From Hybos culiciformis (lineage: Eukaryota > Arthropoda > Insecta > Diptera > Hybotidae): a stretch of DNA of 64,000 nucleotides. The notes beneath the pieces were generated by a model. That model was not told the DNA's origin. It ran no database searches and worked only from the letters and a program-made list of their open reading frames with translations. Every line of letters starts with the position of its first letter. Positions within the stretch are counted from its first letter, which is position 1. The DNA lies in contig OZ023274.1 in the NCBI GenBank assembly GCA_964007475.1, positions 73,667,303 through 73,731,302 of the forward strand, in the 5' to 3' direction. Of the stretch, positions 49,201 through 63,600 are shown in pieces. The translations under genes were made by a program, and so were the position numbers.

Positions 49201-51645
49201 AATGAGAACAATTTTGATATTTTTTTTATACTTACTTGCCCAAAATGAATTAAACATTTGTAGAACATTTGTAAAGTCGGAAAAAAAAACAAAATTTTCA
49301 TGTATTTTTTCGTTTTTAAAAAAAAAAAACTTCAGTTTTGAACTTACTCATTTTGCAAGGTTAGCTGGAAAAACCATATACATATAATGAAATTCTCTTA
49401 AAATACAAAAAAAAATATATTTGGCTTTTTAAACTTTGGAATTTAAATCAAATTAAATTTTAAGATATAAATATAACTTCATATTGCATCCTCACTCTTC
49501 AGCTAAGTTAACCTGAGATTCTCTAAAGGCTCTGAAATTTATTTTCACAATGCATCGGTGCATCTACAGCAAAATAATGTACCTAGTTGAATACACTTTT
49601 TTTTGTATCAGGCATATTATTCTGATCTATCGATAATATATAATGTTTTATTTTGAAATGAAATGAATATGAAAAGTTCAATGATTAACCTGGTCAACTA
49701 TATGCCCAACAAATCGAAGTTATCTTCGTAATTTCTATATATGAAACCATTATTATTTTAATTATGAAATTGTTACGTGTATAAACGCTCTATTTTTAAA
49801 GGGTGTGAAATTTTCTATTCAAGTTTTATTTAGTTAGATACCAATTTTTTTATTTTGCACTTCACAATATTGCGTAAAAAATAAGAACAAAAATGTTAGT
49901 AAATAGTTGGAATAAATTTTATTAACACTAATATTTTGTTTATTTATTTATACTTGGCAATTTGATTGCAATTTTTTTTCTATTCTTAGAGAAATATTTA
50001 CTTTGTGACTTTTTCATTATAATTTACATCAGAATTATAATTTCAACTTAATATTATTTACAATATTAATTTTATTTATATATACAATATAGTTAAAAAC
50101 ATTAGTTTATCACAGTTACTTGGTATCAATTTATAATAATTTTATAAAATTAAAATAATTAATTATTATATAATATTTTATAATAAATATTCTAGGATTA
50201 CAAAATTATAATTTTATCTTTTAAAGTTAGTCTACATTATATATAAAATAAAGATCTGGGTATACATATAACGTAATAAAATACTTGCATCATATTCATT
50301 ATTTTCAATTAGTTTCAATATAATGAGCTGCCAAAAACTAATTTGAATGTATGTATAGTGTTCTTTTTGGTTGTAAATATTATAAGTGTCAGATCTAATT
50401 TCAGTTTAAATTTTATTTTAATCGGTTATGGAGTTGTGTATCTTTGATGTGTATAGAGACTATTTAGAGACTAGATTACATATATGCAATATTGATGCAG
50501 TCAAATCTATACTGATTTAGAATTTATTTATATGTACAGTACACAGGAAGAAAATTGAATTCAATTCGAATGCTTATAAATTTGTTTATTATTGGTCGGA
50601 TGAAAAGTGAGACAACTATTTTGGTGCTAACAAAGAACATCTGAATTAAATAGATTCTGTATTGAAATTCAGTTATTACGCCATATGTAATCAGTTTTAT
50701 AATTATTATCATAGACATTTTTATTAAATCGTTAGTATCTCAAAAAGAGTCCATTAAAATTATATACTATTGTAGTTGTATGAAAACAAAAATTTGATTT
50801 GATTTTTAATAAACATAATAAGGCAGCTACGTCGTCAAAATGAATTTGAACTTCTTGGTGAGATTGGTGTGAAAAATGCTACAGAAGAATAATCAAGAAA
50901 GAAATTCTCTATTACTCAGCCTTATTTAATTTCGTTTCTTTTAATTAAAATTATTTAATTTAAAAAAAATAATATAATAACGATTTTTCTAATCTTCTAA
51001 AAAGAGGAAATTATTTAGTAGTTTAATCCTTCATTCACCAATGTAGGCCTTATAAGAAAGAATCGTGGCGACAAATTTTATAACTTATGTCTCTAAAAAA
51101 TGTCCTTCAAAAGAAATTTAGTATAGAATTTAGACCCAGTACGATACTTTTAAAATTTGGGCACTTATTTTAATCAAAAATATATTTATTTAAGAAATTT
51201 TGCGGGAATAATAAAAATGTCTATGGGGAAACCTCATATATTAAAAAAAAAAGTATGTATATAGTATGTATTTACATAGGTATTATATTGAATACAATTT
51301 TTTATTTCAATAAATTTTATGTTATTTTTGATTAGGTAATTCATTTATAAATCCTTTATTTATCGTTACAATTCCACAACATTTTAGTTTATATTTCAAT
51401 TTACAAAAGTTTTATTAAAATTTTGCATTTGGTTTCTAAGAATTAATCTTAAATTTTGAAGTTTTCTTTTCCTTCAATTCCTTTTTAATTAATTTTTTAG
51501 TTGTCCTTAAGACTTTCGTTATAATGTTAAAGAAAATGACAAATTCTTAAAAAATAAAATAAAAAGCTAAAATTTCTTAATAGCAATTCAATTTTTAAGT
51601 TTTAGCAGAGTTGTGTTTTAAAAATGTTTTTGATTGTCTTGGTGG
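43264..51645. other. Intergenic sequence between CYP303A1 and MGAT4
   Basis: No gene is supported over 8.4 kb. The first several hundred bases belong to the CYP303A1 promoter. Open frames here are short and A/T-driven. An inverted pair TTTTCCAGG / CCTGGAAAG lies at about 46500 and 46572, around a region containing AGCCCC and GGGGGCT. A short coding-like stretch lies at 50824-50892 on the plus strand. The part next to 51,645 should hold the 3' UTR of MGAT4. Confidence 0.5.
50824..50892 (+). other. Isolated coding-like stretch of 22 codons and a stop
   Basis: The plus strand reads QLRRQNEFELLGEIGVKNAT followed by EE and a stop. Composition and residue order look like the C-terminus of a protein, in contrast to the A/T-run frames around it. 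AG occurs just before it and could be an acceptor, but no upstream exon is apparent. It may be a remnant or chance. Confidence 0.2.
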
Positions 51646-51672
51646 TCATCTGTCAGCTTCCTCTAAATGGAT
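51646..51672 (-). CDS. MGAT4: MGAT4 last exon, 27 nt
   Basis: It encodes IHLEEADR and a TGA stop after the acceptor TTTATTTAG. The preceding exon ends LLSE at a GTTAGT donor in phase 0. The join LLSE|IHL reproduces the conserved end of the family, which is why I place so small an exon here and not a read-through into the intron, which would add unrelated residues before a stop. Confidence 0.75.
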   Translation of the reverse strand: MHLEEADR

Positions 51673-54600
51673 CTAAATAAAATAAAATTATTGCAATAAT
51701 GAATAAGTTTTAATAAATATTAAATATTATAAATTTATTTATAAATATAAGTAATTGATTTTTAAATACAATAATAATTAATTTAATTTGTACTATATAA
51801 ATATGAACTATTCACAATAATAAAAATAATCATTATAATTCCTTCTAAAAAATAATAAATCATCTATAAAGGTTAATTGTAAGGTAAACATTTACATATT
51901 AAGATCTGTGATGTAATTAAAAATTTTACTAACAGACAATTTTTAAGCTTTATGTCAAATCGAATGGTATTCTTTTAGTAATTTAAGAGTGCACAGAAAC
52001 GTTAGTGAGAGAACTATTTTGTTTTTTGGTACATTTTAACATTTTATATTTTGCAACCTACCTTCGTAAAGAAAAACTTTTCAAGCGAATAGGTTGGAAA
52101 TTTTTTCATATTTTAGTTTACTTTTTTTTCTAAAATATTTTTTTATAATAAGGTACCTAAATAAATAAAAAAAACCCTTGTCTTATAAAAATCTATTTTA
52201 TTTTGATTTTAGATTAATTTTTTCGTCTTTCAGATTGAATTGAATATACAAAATTTAAAAAAAAAAAATTTCATTCATTGTGAAAACTTTTTATTTCAAA
52301 TTTATTTTGAATGCTCTCAGATATTTTCATATTAATTCTATGTAAAAACCTTGTACGGTCCCATATGGTATGGAATATGATTCATGTCAAAACGAAAGAA
52401 AAATATTAAATATTAAATAGATAAAATCATATAAATCTGTCAGAAATAAACTTTTGAGGTTTTTTTTTTAAATTATTTGTACTTATCAATCAAAAAAAAC
52501 ATTCAAATTTGATAACGATTCACTTAAAAATCATGTTTTATTTATGCGTTATTGCCACTAAAAAACATATTTTCAATAATAATTACTCAAAAGCAATTTA
52601 TATAGAACAAAAATATATGTAGATGCATATACATACTTAATAAAAGGCCAAATACTAACCTCACTTAGCAGAGCCCAATTTTCACTATCACTGTGAACAT
52701 GTAATCGCAATTCTTTAATAGTACCAATTTTGGGATCAATAAATCCTTCAGCTAATCCAAACGCATTGAAATTTCCAATAATAAGAAAACCATCTGTTGT
52801 CGAATTATATGTACTCCAAATTACAGAATTTTCGTTTAGCGAATCTGGAAGGACTTCAACTGTGGTATTATAAAATCTGTCTGAAGGATGTTCACTGTTT
52901 CCGCTACGAAATAAATACCTTTAAAAATGTAAAAAAAAAAAATGTATTAAAATTACTGACAAATCATTCTCCTGATCTTATAAAATAGATCACAAAAATC
53001 TGTGTTACATTAATTCCCATTTTTATTATAGCTGTTGCTTCTACTTTTTTTTTCAGTGAAGCAAAAACAATTTTTAAAGTATTAAAAATAATATATAAAT
53101 AAGTTTCCTGGTGAAAGAAAAATTTTAATTCTGAGGTCTCACAGAACATCGCTAAATCCTATCAAAAAGTTCATCAAAATTGTATTTAAAGATTTCAATT
53201 TAAGCGCATATCATTTATTGACTTAAGAAAATTTTAGCCAGAAGCTAATAAAAATCGTTTTATTTTTATTTTTTTTATAATTTATTTCTTTTTTGAGTAT
53301 CATTTATTTTAAATGCACCTGAATGGTATATATTGTTTAAGCTTAAATTTTTTTTTTTTTATTATTTGGAAAAGAAAATGGAAAATGCAATAAAAGAAGA
53401 AAAACTTAAAAACACACAAAAATGAAATTATTTTTTTTATATTCAAAAAAAGTAGAGATTTTCTTAAAAACGAAAAAAAAAAAAAATTGTTCATAAAATG
53501 GCAATTAGTCTTTGACTTTTTATGTGATTTTTTTTTATGTTTTTAAATTGTCTTGTTTCTTTATGGGAAAATAAAGGACCAAAAAAAAATTTTTTTTTTG
53601 TTTCGTTTTTATATTATTTTTATTTTAATAAAATTATATACTATTGTACTATTATATATAATAGTTTTTCATAACAAAAACAAAAACTTTAGTGGACTAC
53701 TAATAATTAAATAGTATATGAAATAGAGATAGTGTTATAAATAGAAATTATATGAAATAGGAATAGTGCTGATAAAATACACTCTTGTGTATTGTCATAC
53801 ATTTATATAAATTTGTCATAATTTTCTTCCTACCCTCAAGTTTTGAGACATAATTATATCTTTAATATAATAAGGTTTTTTGCATATAATTCTCAAAAGT
53901 TGGTCGAGCGATTAAATTGCAGTTATTTTTCTAAATTAAAAAAAAAAAATTAATTGAAAGTTTACGCGGAATTATGAAAATATTTCTTGGATTTATGAAA
54001 ATTAAAATAAAGTCGGCTATCATGGTGTAAAGTGGAATTGGGACATGGATTCGAGTCCCTCAGAATAATTTTATATATTATTTTTTTGAAAATAATGATT
54101 TTGGATTTTTTTTATTTCAGTTTGACGACAAAATTAAAAATTGTAAAAAGATCAATACTTCGGAACTCAAAATCTGTTACTCTTTTAAGAGAGAATGATG
54201 CGATTTTTAACCCACTTAGCTCCGGGAATTCAAATTTTTTATATATAAATGTGATATAAGGACTATCCAATTACGACAAGTACATGACATTTTATATTAA
54301 AGAGAAAACAAATTATGTTTCACTTACCTTTTTAAACTAACTGGCGGGCTAAATATAAATTCGACTAAATCACCAGGTTGTGGAAGTAAACCCCAGAAGT
54401 ATGTTTCACCTTTGTAGGCTCGACTTAGATGGAAATTTTTATATGGTGCTATACCAGTCTTAACAGTAGCAGGTGGGTTTCGATGTGGATAAAAACTTGG
54501 TATTTTCCCAAATTGTTTATCTTTTAAATTTTGAACTTTTCCTTTTAGAGATGACGTCGTACCAATGTGTTGAAATAATGATGGCTTATAACGTAACCAA

Positions 54601-57600
54601 TATCTTGATTTATCTTGCTTACAATGCTTTTGATCCTTTCCCCAATTACACACTTTAGTTTCAATTAAATGATCAAGAAGCCAATCAACTGGTTTGTCAT
54701 TGTAAAACATTTGAAAAAATGTTATTAACCATGGCAACTCAGCTGATTTGAACATTTTTCCTGTTATTGTTGAAAAAAATTAGAAAGAAAAAATGTTAAA
54801 ACGATAAGCAAATAAAATGTTGTAGAACGTGATATTTTTTAGCCGCTTTTGCAAATAAGTTTGACTTAATAAGACGGGCTATCTTTCGAAAAGTTGATAA
54901 CTACCAAATTTTTTATATTTTTTGTAAAGGTCAATAACGTTGCGAAAGACGAAGAGATAACTATTCGGAAGAAAGCCTGTCCTTTCGAAAGAAAATGCGT
55001 ATAACTCATTAATTATGAATTTTAAACTTCTTAGTTTAAATGTTCTTAAACTCCTTGCCGAAAATTAATATAATTTTTGTATTACATGCATAAAAATAAT
55101 TTCTTTCTTATTGATTTAACATACCTATAAATCCTAATTGGCAAAAATCTAGCACAAACCATGATGAATCCTTAGATGATGTTTTCTCGAAAGCAAATTT
55201 TTTCATTATCGTAATAAAACCGCGTCTCGCTATAATATCGTCCTCTAATTGAACATAAAATGTTCCCTTTGGTTGAGCATAAGCCATTAAAAATGAGAAA
55301 TCTAAATTTTGCTTTGATCGCCATCGTACCCGTTCAATTGGATCATTTAATGTTATTCGCAGTTTATCCATATTAGGATAATATGTTGATGCCGGTGCTA
55401 TAACTTCTATTAAACCATTTTCTACAAATTGTGTAAATCTAACTTCTATTTGTTTGACTGTTAACATAATATAATCAATATCTGTTTCTCCTATATAAAC
55501 TATAATTAATGTTTCATTTTGTTCAATCTCATTCATACTCGATATAATATTTTGTAGTGTTGCCATTAAATAAGTTTGTTTATCACGTTTCACTGTTGGT
55601 ATTCCTAATACTATTGAAACACCTGTTCGACCTCTACCCATTAAAAATGATGGCTTTAGTGATAGTGGATCATCTAACAAGTGAGGTAAAAAATGAAATG
55701 CTGTTGGTAAGCGTAAACTAGATGGAAATCTGGCTGATAATGTTGTATTCTTTAATATTGTTCTTGCTTCTGGACTTAATGATTCCAATAGAGAACTATT
55801 AAATTGTATATTCGATGTATTATCAACTAAACTATTTGTAGTACCAATATTATTAAGACTAATAGGACCACCAAATGATGCTGGACTAATTGGTCCCAAT
55901 GCACCATTTGTATTACTAGCTAAACCTAAATATTGTGATAAAATGGCAACATCTTCTTGTCTGGCTCGATACATTGATTCTAAATATTGTAAACGCATTT
56001 GACATTCAGCTAAACGTTGTGACAACGTTTGTTCGGCTGATAAATCTAGAAAAGGAGACAAAATTTTTTTCTTTAAATAATTTTATTAAATTTTAAACTT
56101 AAACTAATATTAATTTAGCAGACAGAGAACAGGGAATATTCGATATTAAATATATATATTAAATATAAAACAATAAGTGATTTTAAGGTTTATTAACTGT
56201 CACAATATGTATGTCTATAATATACAATTTACATACTGCGAAGAGAGTTGTTGTTATTTCATTTACGTAATATGAAAAGCTATATATAAATTTAATTATA
56301 AATTATACAGAGCTATATGTAAATTTATTTATATGGCATTGATATAAAGAAATATAAAAATGTGAAAATATATCCAATTTTCTATTTACTTAATTTTAAA
56401 AATCAATTTTATATTATTTTCCATGCATATAAAATAATAATACTTGAGAAAAGATTATGGGAAAATACACGTCTTCCAACATATGTGCGAAAAAAAATCA
56501 AAAGAAATATATAAAATGAAATTATAATGCGCCACTAATGGAAAACTAAATGCCATCATTATTTTTTAATAAACTTATAAATATAATTTTTTTTTTGCGA
56601 AAATTGGAAACTTTATTTAATATCAAAAAAAAAAAAAAAAAGAAGAAATTAAAATTAAATTACTTGGACGCCTTAAGACAAACATTGTAAAAGCGGAATT
56701 AGAAGTACAAGGAAAATAAAAATCGATTTTTAAACTGCACAAAAACGAAGGCCAGTTATTTGTTTACATAATTAAATATTTTTGTTTAATTCTTTTTTGT
56801 TTTGTACATAATAATATATAGTATGTAATTAAAAGTTCTATGTCAAGTTTAAAGAAAATTCATATATTACATTGTAACTACTAAGGTATGTAATACATAA
56901 GATTCAAAATGTATAAAAAAAATGTATGTATTTTAAAATCAAACGTAATCCCTATACCTTTTCAATTTATCATTATAGGTTACATTGCGATTGCAATATG
57001 ATATATTTAAGTTAAAAATATTAAAAACTTATCGTTAAAATGAATGGACGATGATGGAATTATTACTCGTGTACATTTTTATTTTTATATATAATTAACA
57101 TATTTTATTTAGAAAATATTGATTATTTTTTTTAATGAAACTCACTCTGCCATTGCCCTAATTTAAAAATCAAATTTTAACTTAATCATGCAATTTATTA
57201 TTATGAAAATTTTTCTTATTTTGAATAAATAATGTGCTTGTAATTTATGTCATGTGAACAATATTTTTAAAGCACATAGTACATTATATATAAAAAATAA
57301 GCAAATTTTAAGCATGTGTTCAGGAAATATATAATATTATTTTCATAATTTCGAAAAGTGCTAATCGGACATCAAAACTACAAAAGATTTGAGAATTTAG
57401 TTTTAAATTTGTTCTAGGCTTAAAAGTTAAACTCATATTTATAACAATTTTATCGAGAAAGTTGTAAGGATAAAATAAATTCTGCCCCTCACAACCGATC
57501 GCAAATCATTTGTGAAAAAAGAGAATGTCTGAAAATTATAAATAAAAAACAATTTAATTTTTATTAAAGACTAAACAAGGGAAAAACAAAAAACAACGTA

Positions 57601-60600
57601 CGCGCCAGTATCGAAAAGTACTCTTCTATGTCCCATACAGACAGTTAAATGATTAGGAAGAAATGAAATAATTATTGAAAAAAAGTAAACAACATTTCTA
57701 TGGTAAACAATAAGTAGATGGATTAGTGGGAAAACTATATATTATGGATAATATATAGGTATGTTTAAACATATGGTATTGTGAGCTTAAACTCAATTAA
57801 AACGAAAAATCATTGCTTTGTTTAAATAAATAACACAAGTGTGATATCTGCATGATATATTATAAGTTTATATATGTATAAAACAAAACAATATATATCG
57901 CTTATTCCAATTAAAATACCTTCTCTAACTATATATTCACAGATTAGCGAAATAATTTCAATTTTATTTCCATATTTAAGTGAAAAAAAAAAAAAAAACT
58001 GGGTAAATAAACATAAAAATTAAAAAGAAAATATTTCAATAAATTCACATAGAATATAGATTTAATGAAAATGAGCGGAAAAACTAAAATGGGTTTATTT
58101 ATATACCTATTATATACATATACATATTTTTAAAATTGTGCTTCTGAAAATTTTGTCGGCAAAAGAGTACACATATACATTTAGTTTGTATAATATATAC
58201 ATAAAATAAACATAAAAAGAAAATTATACCAAAAAAAAAATGCCTCTAGCAACCAAAACAAACCTATTATACCGTGTTCAACAAAATGCATTTCTTTTTT
58301 GTTATAATAAATGTTGAGATAAAAACTAAGAAACCCTAAAAAGCACATCAAGTACGCTTTTGTTGAATAAAAGTGGATGTCTGGTCTACCTCTAAAACGT
58401 TTCTCATTAAAATAATCTTATAGCTAGACTAAGTAATATATATATGTAGATAAATATAAAATAAAAAATTAAAGGTATAAACGGTATTTGGAAACGAAGA
58501 TTCATAAGGCACGATTGTAATTTAATACTAAATATATAGTTAAAATATCTTTAAGTTACCTTTAGAAAGCATTTTAAATAAAAATTTTAGGCTTTCAGTT
58601 TTTCAAGATTTTCATTCTTGATATATTTAATTATGCAGAACTTCTTGAATAATTAAGGACACAAAGATGAATATAATAATAGTACCAATCAGCTCGATAG
58701 CGATGGCTACCTACATACGTACGAATTATTTAAAAATTGTATTTATCAAAGCCCAAAGTTATTTTCATGAAAACATTCAATCATTCATAAAAATATTTGC
58801 TAATTTGGAAATAATATTGCTATAATGAAAATGTCTAGAAAATGTATTGAACATAATTTTGTTCGTTTATCAAATAAATATTTTTTTTCATATAGAAACT
58901 TATTATAAAGTATATATAAATTCATAGTTGCGTGGGTGTATGCTGTATTATTATTATTAACTTTTCTTGAATAAATTTAAAATAAACTCATTTTTAGAAT
59001 ATTTTATAAAAAGTCTAAATAAATTCTCAAAATTTCCATTAAATGTAATGAAATCTGTTACAGCACACTTATTTTGCAATTTTAATTTTATTATAATATA
59101 AAAGTAAATGTTCAACGATTTGATTATACACTACACTGTAAAAAAGAAAGATTCTAAAACAAAATTCAGGTATTTTTCAAAAATATCAATAAAAATTTCA
59201 TGAAAAAAAATTAAAGTTGTTAATTTGATTAGCAACGATTTAAGATATTAAAATTATTATGATTTGAACTAGCTGTCAGGCAATGAAACAATTAATTATA
59301 CTATCAAAATTTGAGCCTTAATTGAAAGAAATAATTTAAGATGATGTATAGTAGACGCAATATAATTAATCTGAAAATTTTATTAATTTATTTATATATA
59401 TTTTTAGTCTGATGATTAAAATTATTCAAAACAGACGAAGATTAGAATATGTTAATTAGAATCATAAGCTTTTTTTTTTTAATAATTAGAAATATTAGAA
59501 TCATTTAGGAAATGTTTGTTTGTTTGTTTTTTTATAGTGTATGATAATTTGAATAATTTATTAATTTTACTTTTTATTATACAAAATTTAATGTCAAACC
59601 TTCGGGAGGTTAGGCAAGTTAAACAATTTGAAATAATTTTTATAACGATAATTTTATGAAAAATAAAATTTTAACGCAAAAAAATAAATAAAAATTAACA
59701 TCGCAAATATTTAAAACAGACAACGACGGAAGTCTAAAAGTGTTAATTTTTATTTAAAATCACGTACAAATCATTAGCAAACAATATCTAAACAGAAAAA
59801 GCAAAAATTTTTATTCACTGCACTTAAAAAATATTAAATATAATTTTTTTTTTATTATTTTTATTATTATTATTGTTATGTTAATAAAATATAAAGAATA
59901 ATAATAATAATAATAATAGTAATAAAAAAGAATCTTTTAAAAATAAAAGATGAAAATTAACGTCAACCAGGGTTAATAAGTATTATTTTAATACTATTAT
60001 TTTATGTTTAAAAAAAATATGTATAGACATGATAATTATTTAAATTTACAGTACGAATAGGCGGACAAAAATGTTCTAATAATATATATATAAATAAGGT
60101 GTTATATAAAATATGACGTACAGAAATATTATGTTTACGTACATAACTTTAGTAATATATAGTTTTATAGTTATAGAACTAATATAGTTAAAAATAGTTA
60201 TAAATCTGCGTTTGTAAAAACTGGTAGATAGTTTTTTTTTCCCAGTGTTGCAACAAGCAATAGCAAATTATTATCATCACAACAAAATGATTATAGAATA
60301 ATTAAGAAATTGTAGATATAAGCAAAGTAGATTTATCCGGTTATACAAAGTAATTATGGAATAAAGTAGAATTACGGGAATTATATTTGAAGTTTCTTTT
60401 AATAAAAAAAAACTTTTGCTTTTTTTGATTTCAGTACTAGCTTCAACAGTTAAATATGTGATTTTTATTTTTCAGTTTTGTATTCTGAGTTAGGATATAA
60501 AATTAACAGATGATGGATATAAAATAACCAGATGTCCTAGTGGCTAATTTTTATAAATTAAATGAAGCTTATTTTATGGTTTTTGCCCTTTTGAAATTCC

Positions 60601-63600
60601 AAACTATCAAGTCATTGAAGTCTGGTAGAGAACTATTTTTGTGGAGAATGTACACTTTCCTCTGAAGTTCCTAATCATAATTTAATAAAATTGGGAAAAA
60701 TAAAGTCCATTCAATTTTTGAATATTCAAAATGTCGCTACAATTCTCATCAATATACTATAATACTATTAACTTGATTAGTTTAAAATTAAGAATGAGAA
60801 CTTTAAAAAACTAAATCATTACTTTCGAATTTTATTAGATCCATGTACTGTACATAATGTTTTTTTTTATATCCTGAATGACTCAAACAAAACTTACTTC
60901 TTTTGATTAAATTAGATTCTAGATTCTATATACCTATAATTGCATGCAATTAAATTAAAAAACTATGCAGTAAAAAACATTTGAGGTAAATTCAAAAATA
61001 TACATTTTTTTTAATTAATTCTTTACAAATATAAACGTTTTCATTTTTAAAACAGGTGTACATATTATGTAGGTACATGCAAAAAGTACAGTAGATTGTT
61101 CCGATCCGTGTACATTAATGTATATGGAACAGTTAAATAATTATTATTTAATATTCCATTTTTAAAAATTCAATCAATTTTATTTAATTGTCTAACAAAC
61201 GATTGAAATTATCCTTGAAATATTGTCCTTTTTTTTATACATAATAAATACATATACATACATAAATTTTTTTATCTTTTCAAATCCATCATAAAAATAT
61301 GTTAATAAAAAATCATGAATATTCAAATTTCAATGAATTATAATGAAAATAAAAAAAAATAAAAATCGAAGACGTGAATGGATTATGTACAAATTTCTAC
61401 ATAAAAAAGATAAATCTTTCTTAGATTTATGTATATACATACATAATACATTGTACCTACATGTATATTTTTTTTTTTCTAATTTTATGTTTCAAACAGC
61501 GAACATGTATTTATGTAGTTATGTTTGAAAAAAAAAATATATATTTGTTAGGATTACATTTTTTTTTCTTTTTCAATAATATTTTGTACCTTTTTGCCTT
61601 CTTTTGAATATTATTTTAAACGAAAAAAAAAATAGATGGAAAAATCAAAAGCTTTTCATCATAATAAAATAAATGTATGTATGCATGTAAGAAAAAAAAT
61701 AATAATTGGATTTTTCATAAAAAAAATATATATAACATAATATAATAAAAAGATTATTATTATTATTTTTAATAAATTATAGGTTGAAACTAATCCCTGG
61801 AATAAATTATGTTGAATAGATGTTTTATTTTATATAATTTTTTTTTATATAAAAACTTATAGATTCCATCTACATGTGATATGACCATAAAATACGGGGT
61901 GAAAGATAAATCGTGTAAAAAACAACATCATTAACTGAAGTTAAGTTTTATATCCTTATGATAAGAGCATTTTTCCTATATATATATATTATGAAAAAAA
62001 AAAAAGAAATATTTTCCTCTATTTTTGAATATATAAATATAATTATTTTTATTGATTTTTTTTTGTAATTAATTATAAAAAAATATTTAGGTCCTATCAC
62101 TAGGTAAGAATATAAATTGAATGTTAAAAAATAAATATAATTATAATAATATTTTTTTTCTGGTTGAAAATTTCAATTAGAGTTAATTAAAAAACAGATA
62201 CATATGTAAATTTAAAATACCCTAATTTTGGATAAAATCTACACATTAAGTATAAATATAATTATATTAACATATAGATTAGGTAATTAAAACAAAAAAA
62301 GTTATGAATAAATGTTAGAAACTAAGCTATACAGGACTCAACCACAATAATGTGCATGATCAATTTTTTGGATATCTATAAAGAAAACTATAAAAATGGA
62401 AAATCCTGATTGTGTCTAAGGACTCGAACTGTGGGTTGTAAATGGATTCCGTGTAAATTGGTGTATGAGTTGATGTCAATTAAAGAAACATAAAAAAAAA
62501 AGTTTAACCTCGATTATAAGTAAGACTTGGAGAATTGAAACCGGATTTGGATGAGAGTTGTTTCATGAACAGAGAGCGATATTAGAAATTAGAAATATGG
62601 AATCTATATTTTTGATAAAAGTACATAATTATGTTAGACGGTTGTTTTTTTTTGTTGTAATTTGTTTTTGAATCCCTTAAAAAAGCTAATTTTATTCAAG
62701 ACTAATATTGCACAATTTCTTTTCTTTTTTTGGTTAAACAAAATTTTTGAAAATCATTTAATTTAGGCAACATTAAAAATTTTAGTTTGCCATTAAAATA
62801 TTAAGGGTTTTTTTTTTAAATATTTATTCAAAAAGCGATCAAAAATTGTTTTGCACTTTAATGCATTCAATTAATCTGTGTGGTAAGTTTTTTTTAGTTG
62901 AAAAACTATATGAAAATAGTAGATTACAATACATGTTATGAAAATTTGTTATTCTTGCGAGTTGTGTATACACACAAACACATAGACACGAGTCATTTTT
63001 ATATCACGAGACCGAAGGTCGAGAATATAGAGATAATTTATAATAAAAAATAAAGATAAAAGAAGCCAAGGGAATTTTTCCACGTTAATTATCCTTTAAT
63101 TTCTCTTTCCTTTACAGATAAAAAAGCCAAAGGAATTTTTCCACGTTAATTATCCTTTAATTTCTCTTTCTTTTACAGATAAAAGAAGCCAAGGGAATTT
63201 TTCCACGTTAATTATCCTTTAATTTCTCTTTCTTTTAGAGATAAATGGAAAAAAGGGAAATATTGTAAGTGTGAGAGATATTATTTTTGTTTATAGTATT
63301 AAGCAGTTCAAAATGAAGTAAGTAAATACAATATAGGGAAATGTAAATACAATTTACATCACAGGGAAATATAAATACAATTTATGTGTATTGATGCATG
63401 TAATGGACCATTTACCGAGCTAAATTTGCGAATGTAAATACAACTTACCGAAGGCATGCACATTAAAATAATTTATCGACTTGTAAATAGAATAACTCTG
63501 CGGGGCATTTTAAAACATATTGGTTTTTAAATGAAAATTTTATTATAAAAAGAATCCATTTATGTATATTTACTTCAGTCTAATAAGTTAACCATTTAAT

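Noticed and set aside
54011..54070. tRNA gene
   Set aside because: A-box and B-box are only about 12 bp apart and no acceptor or anticodon stem can be formed.
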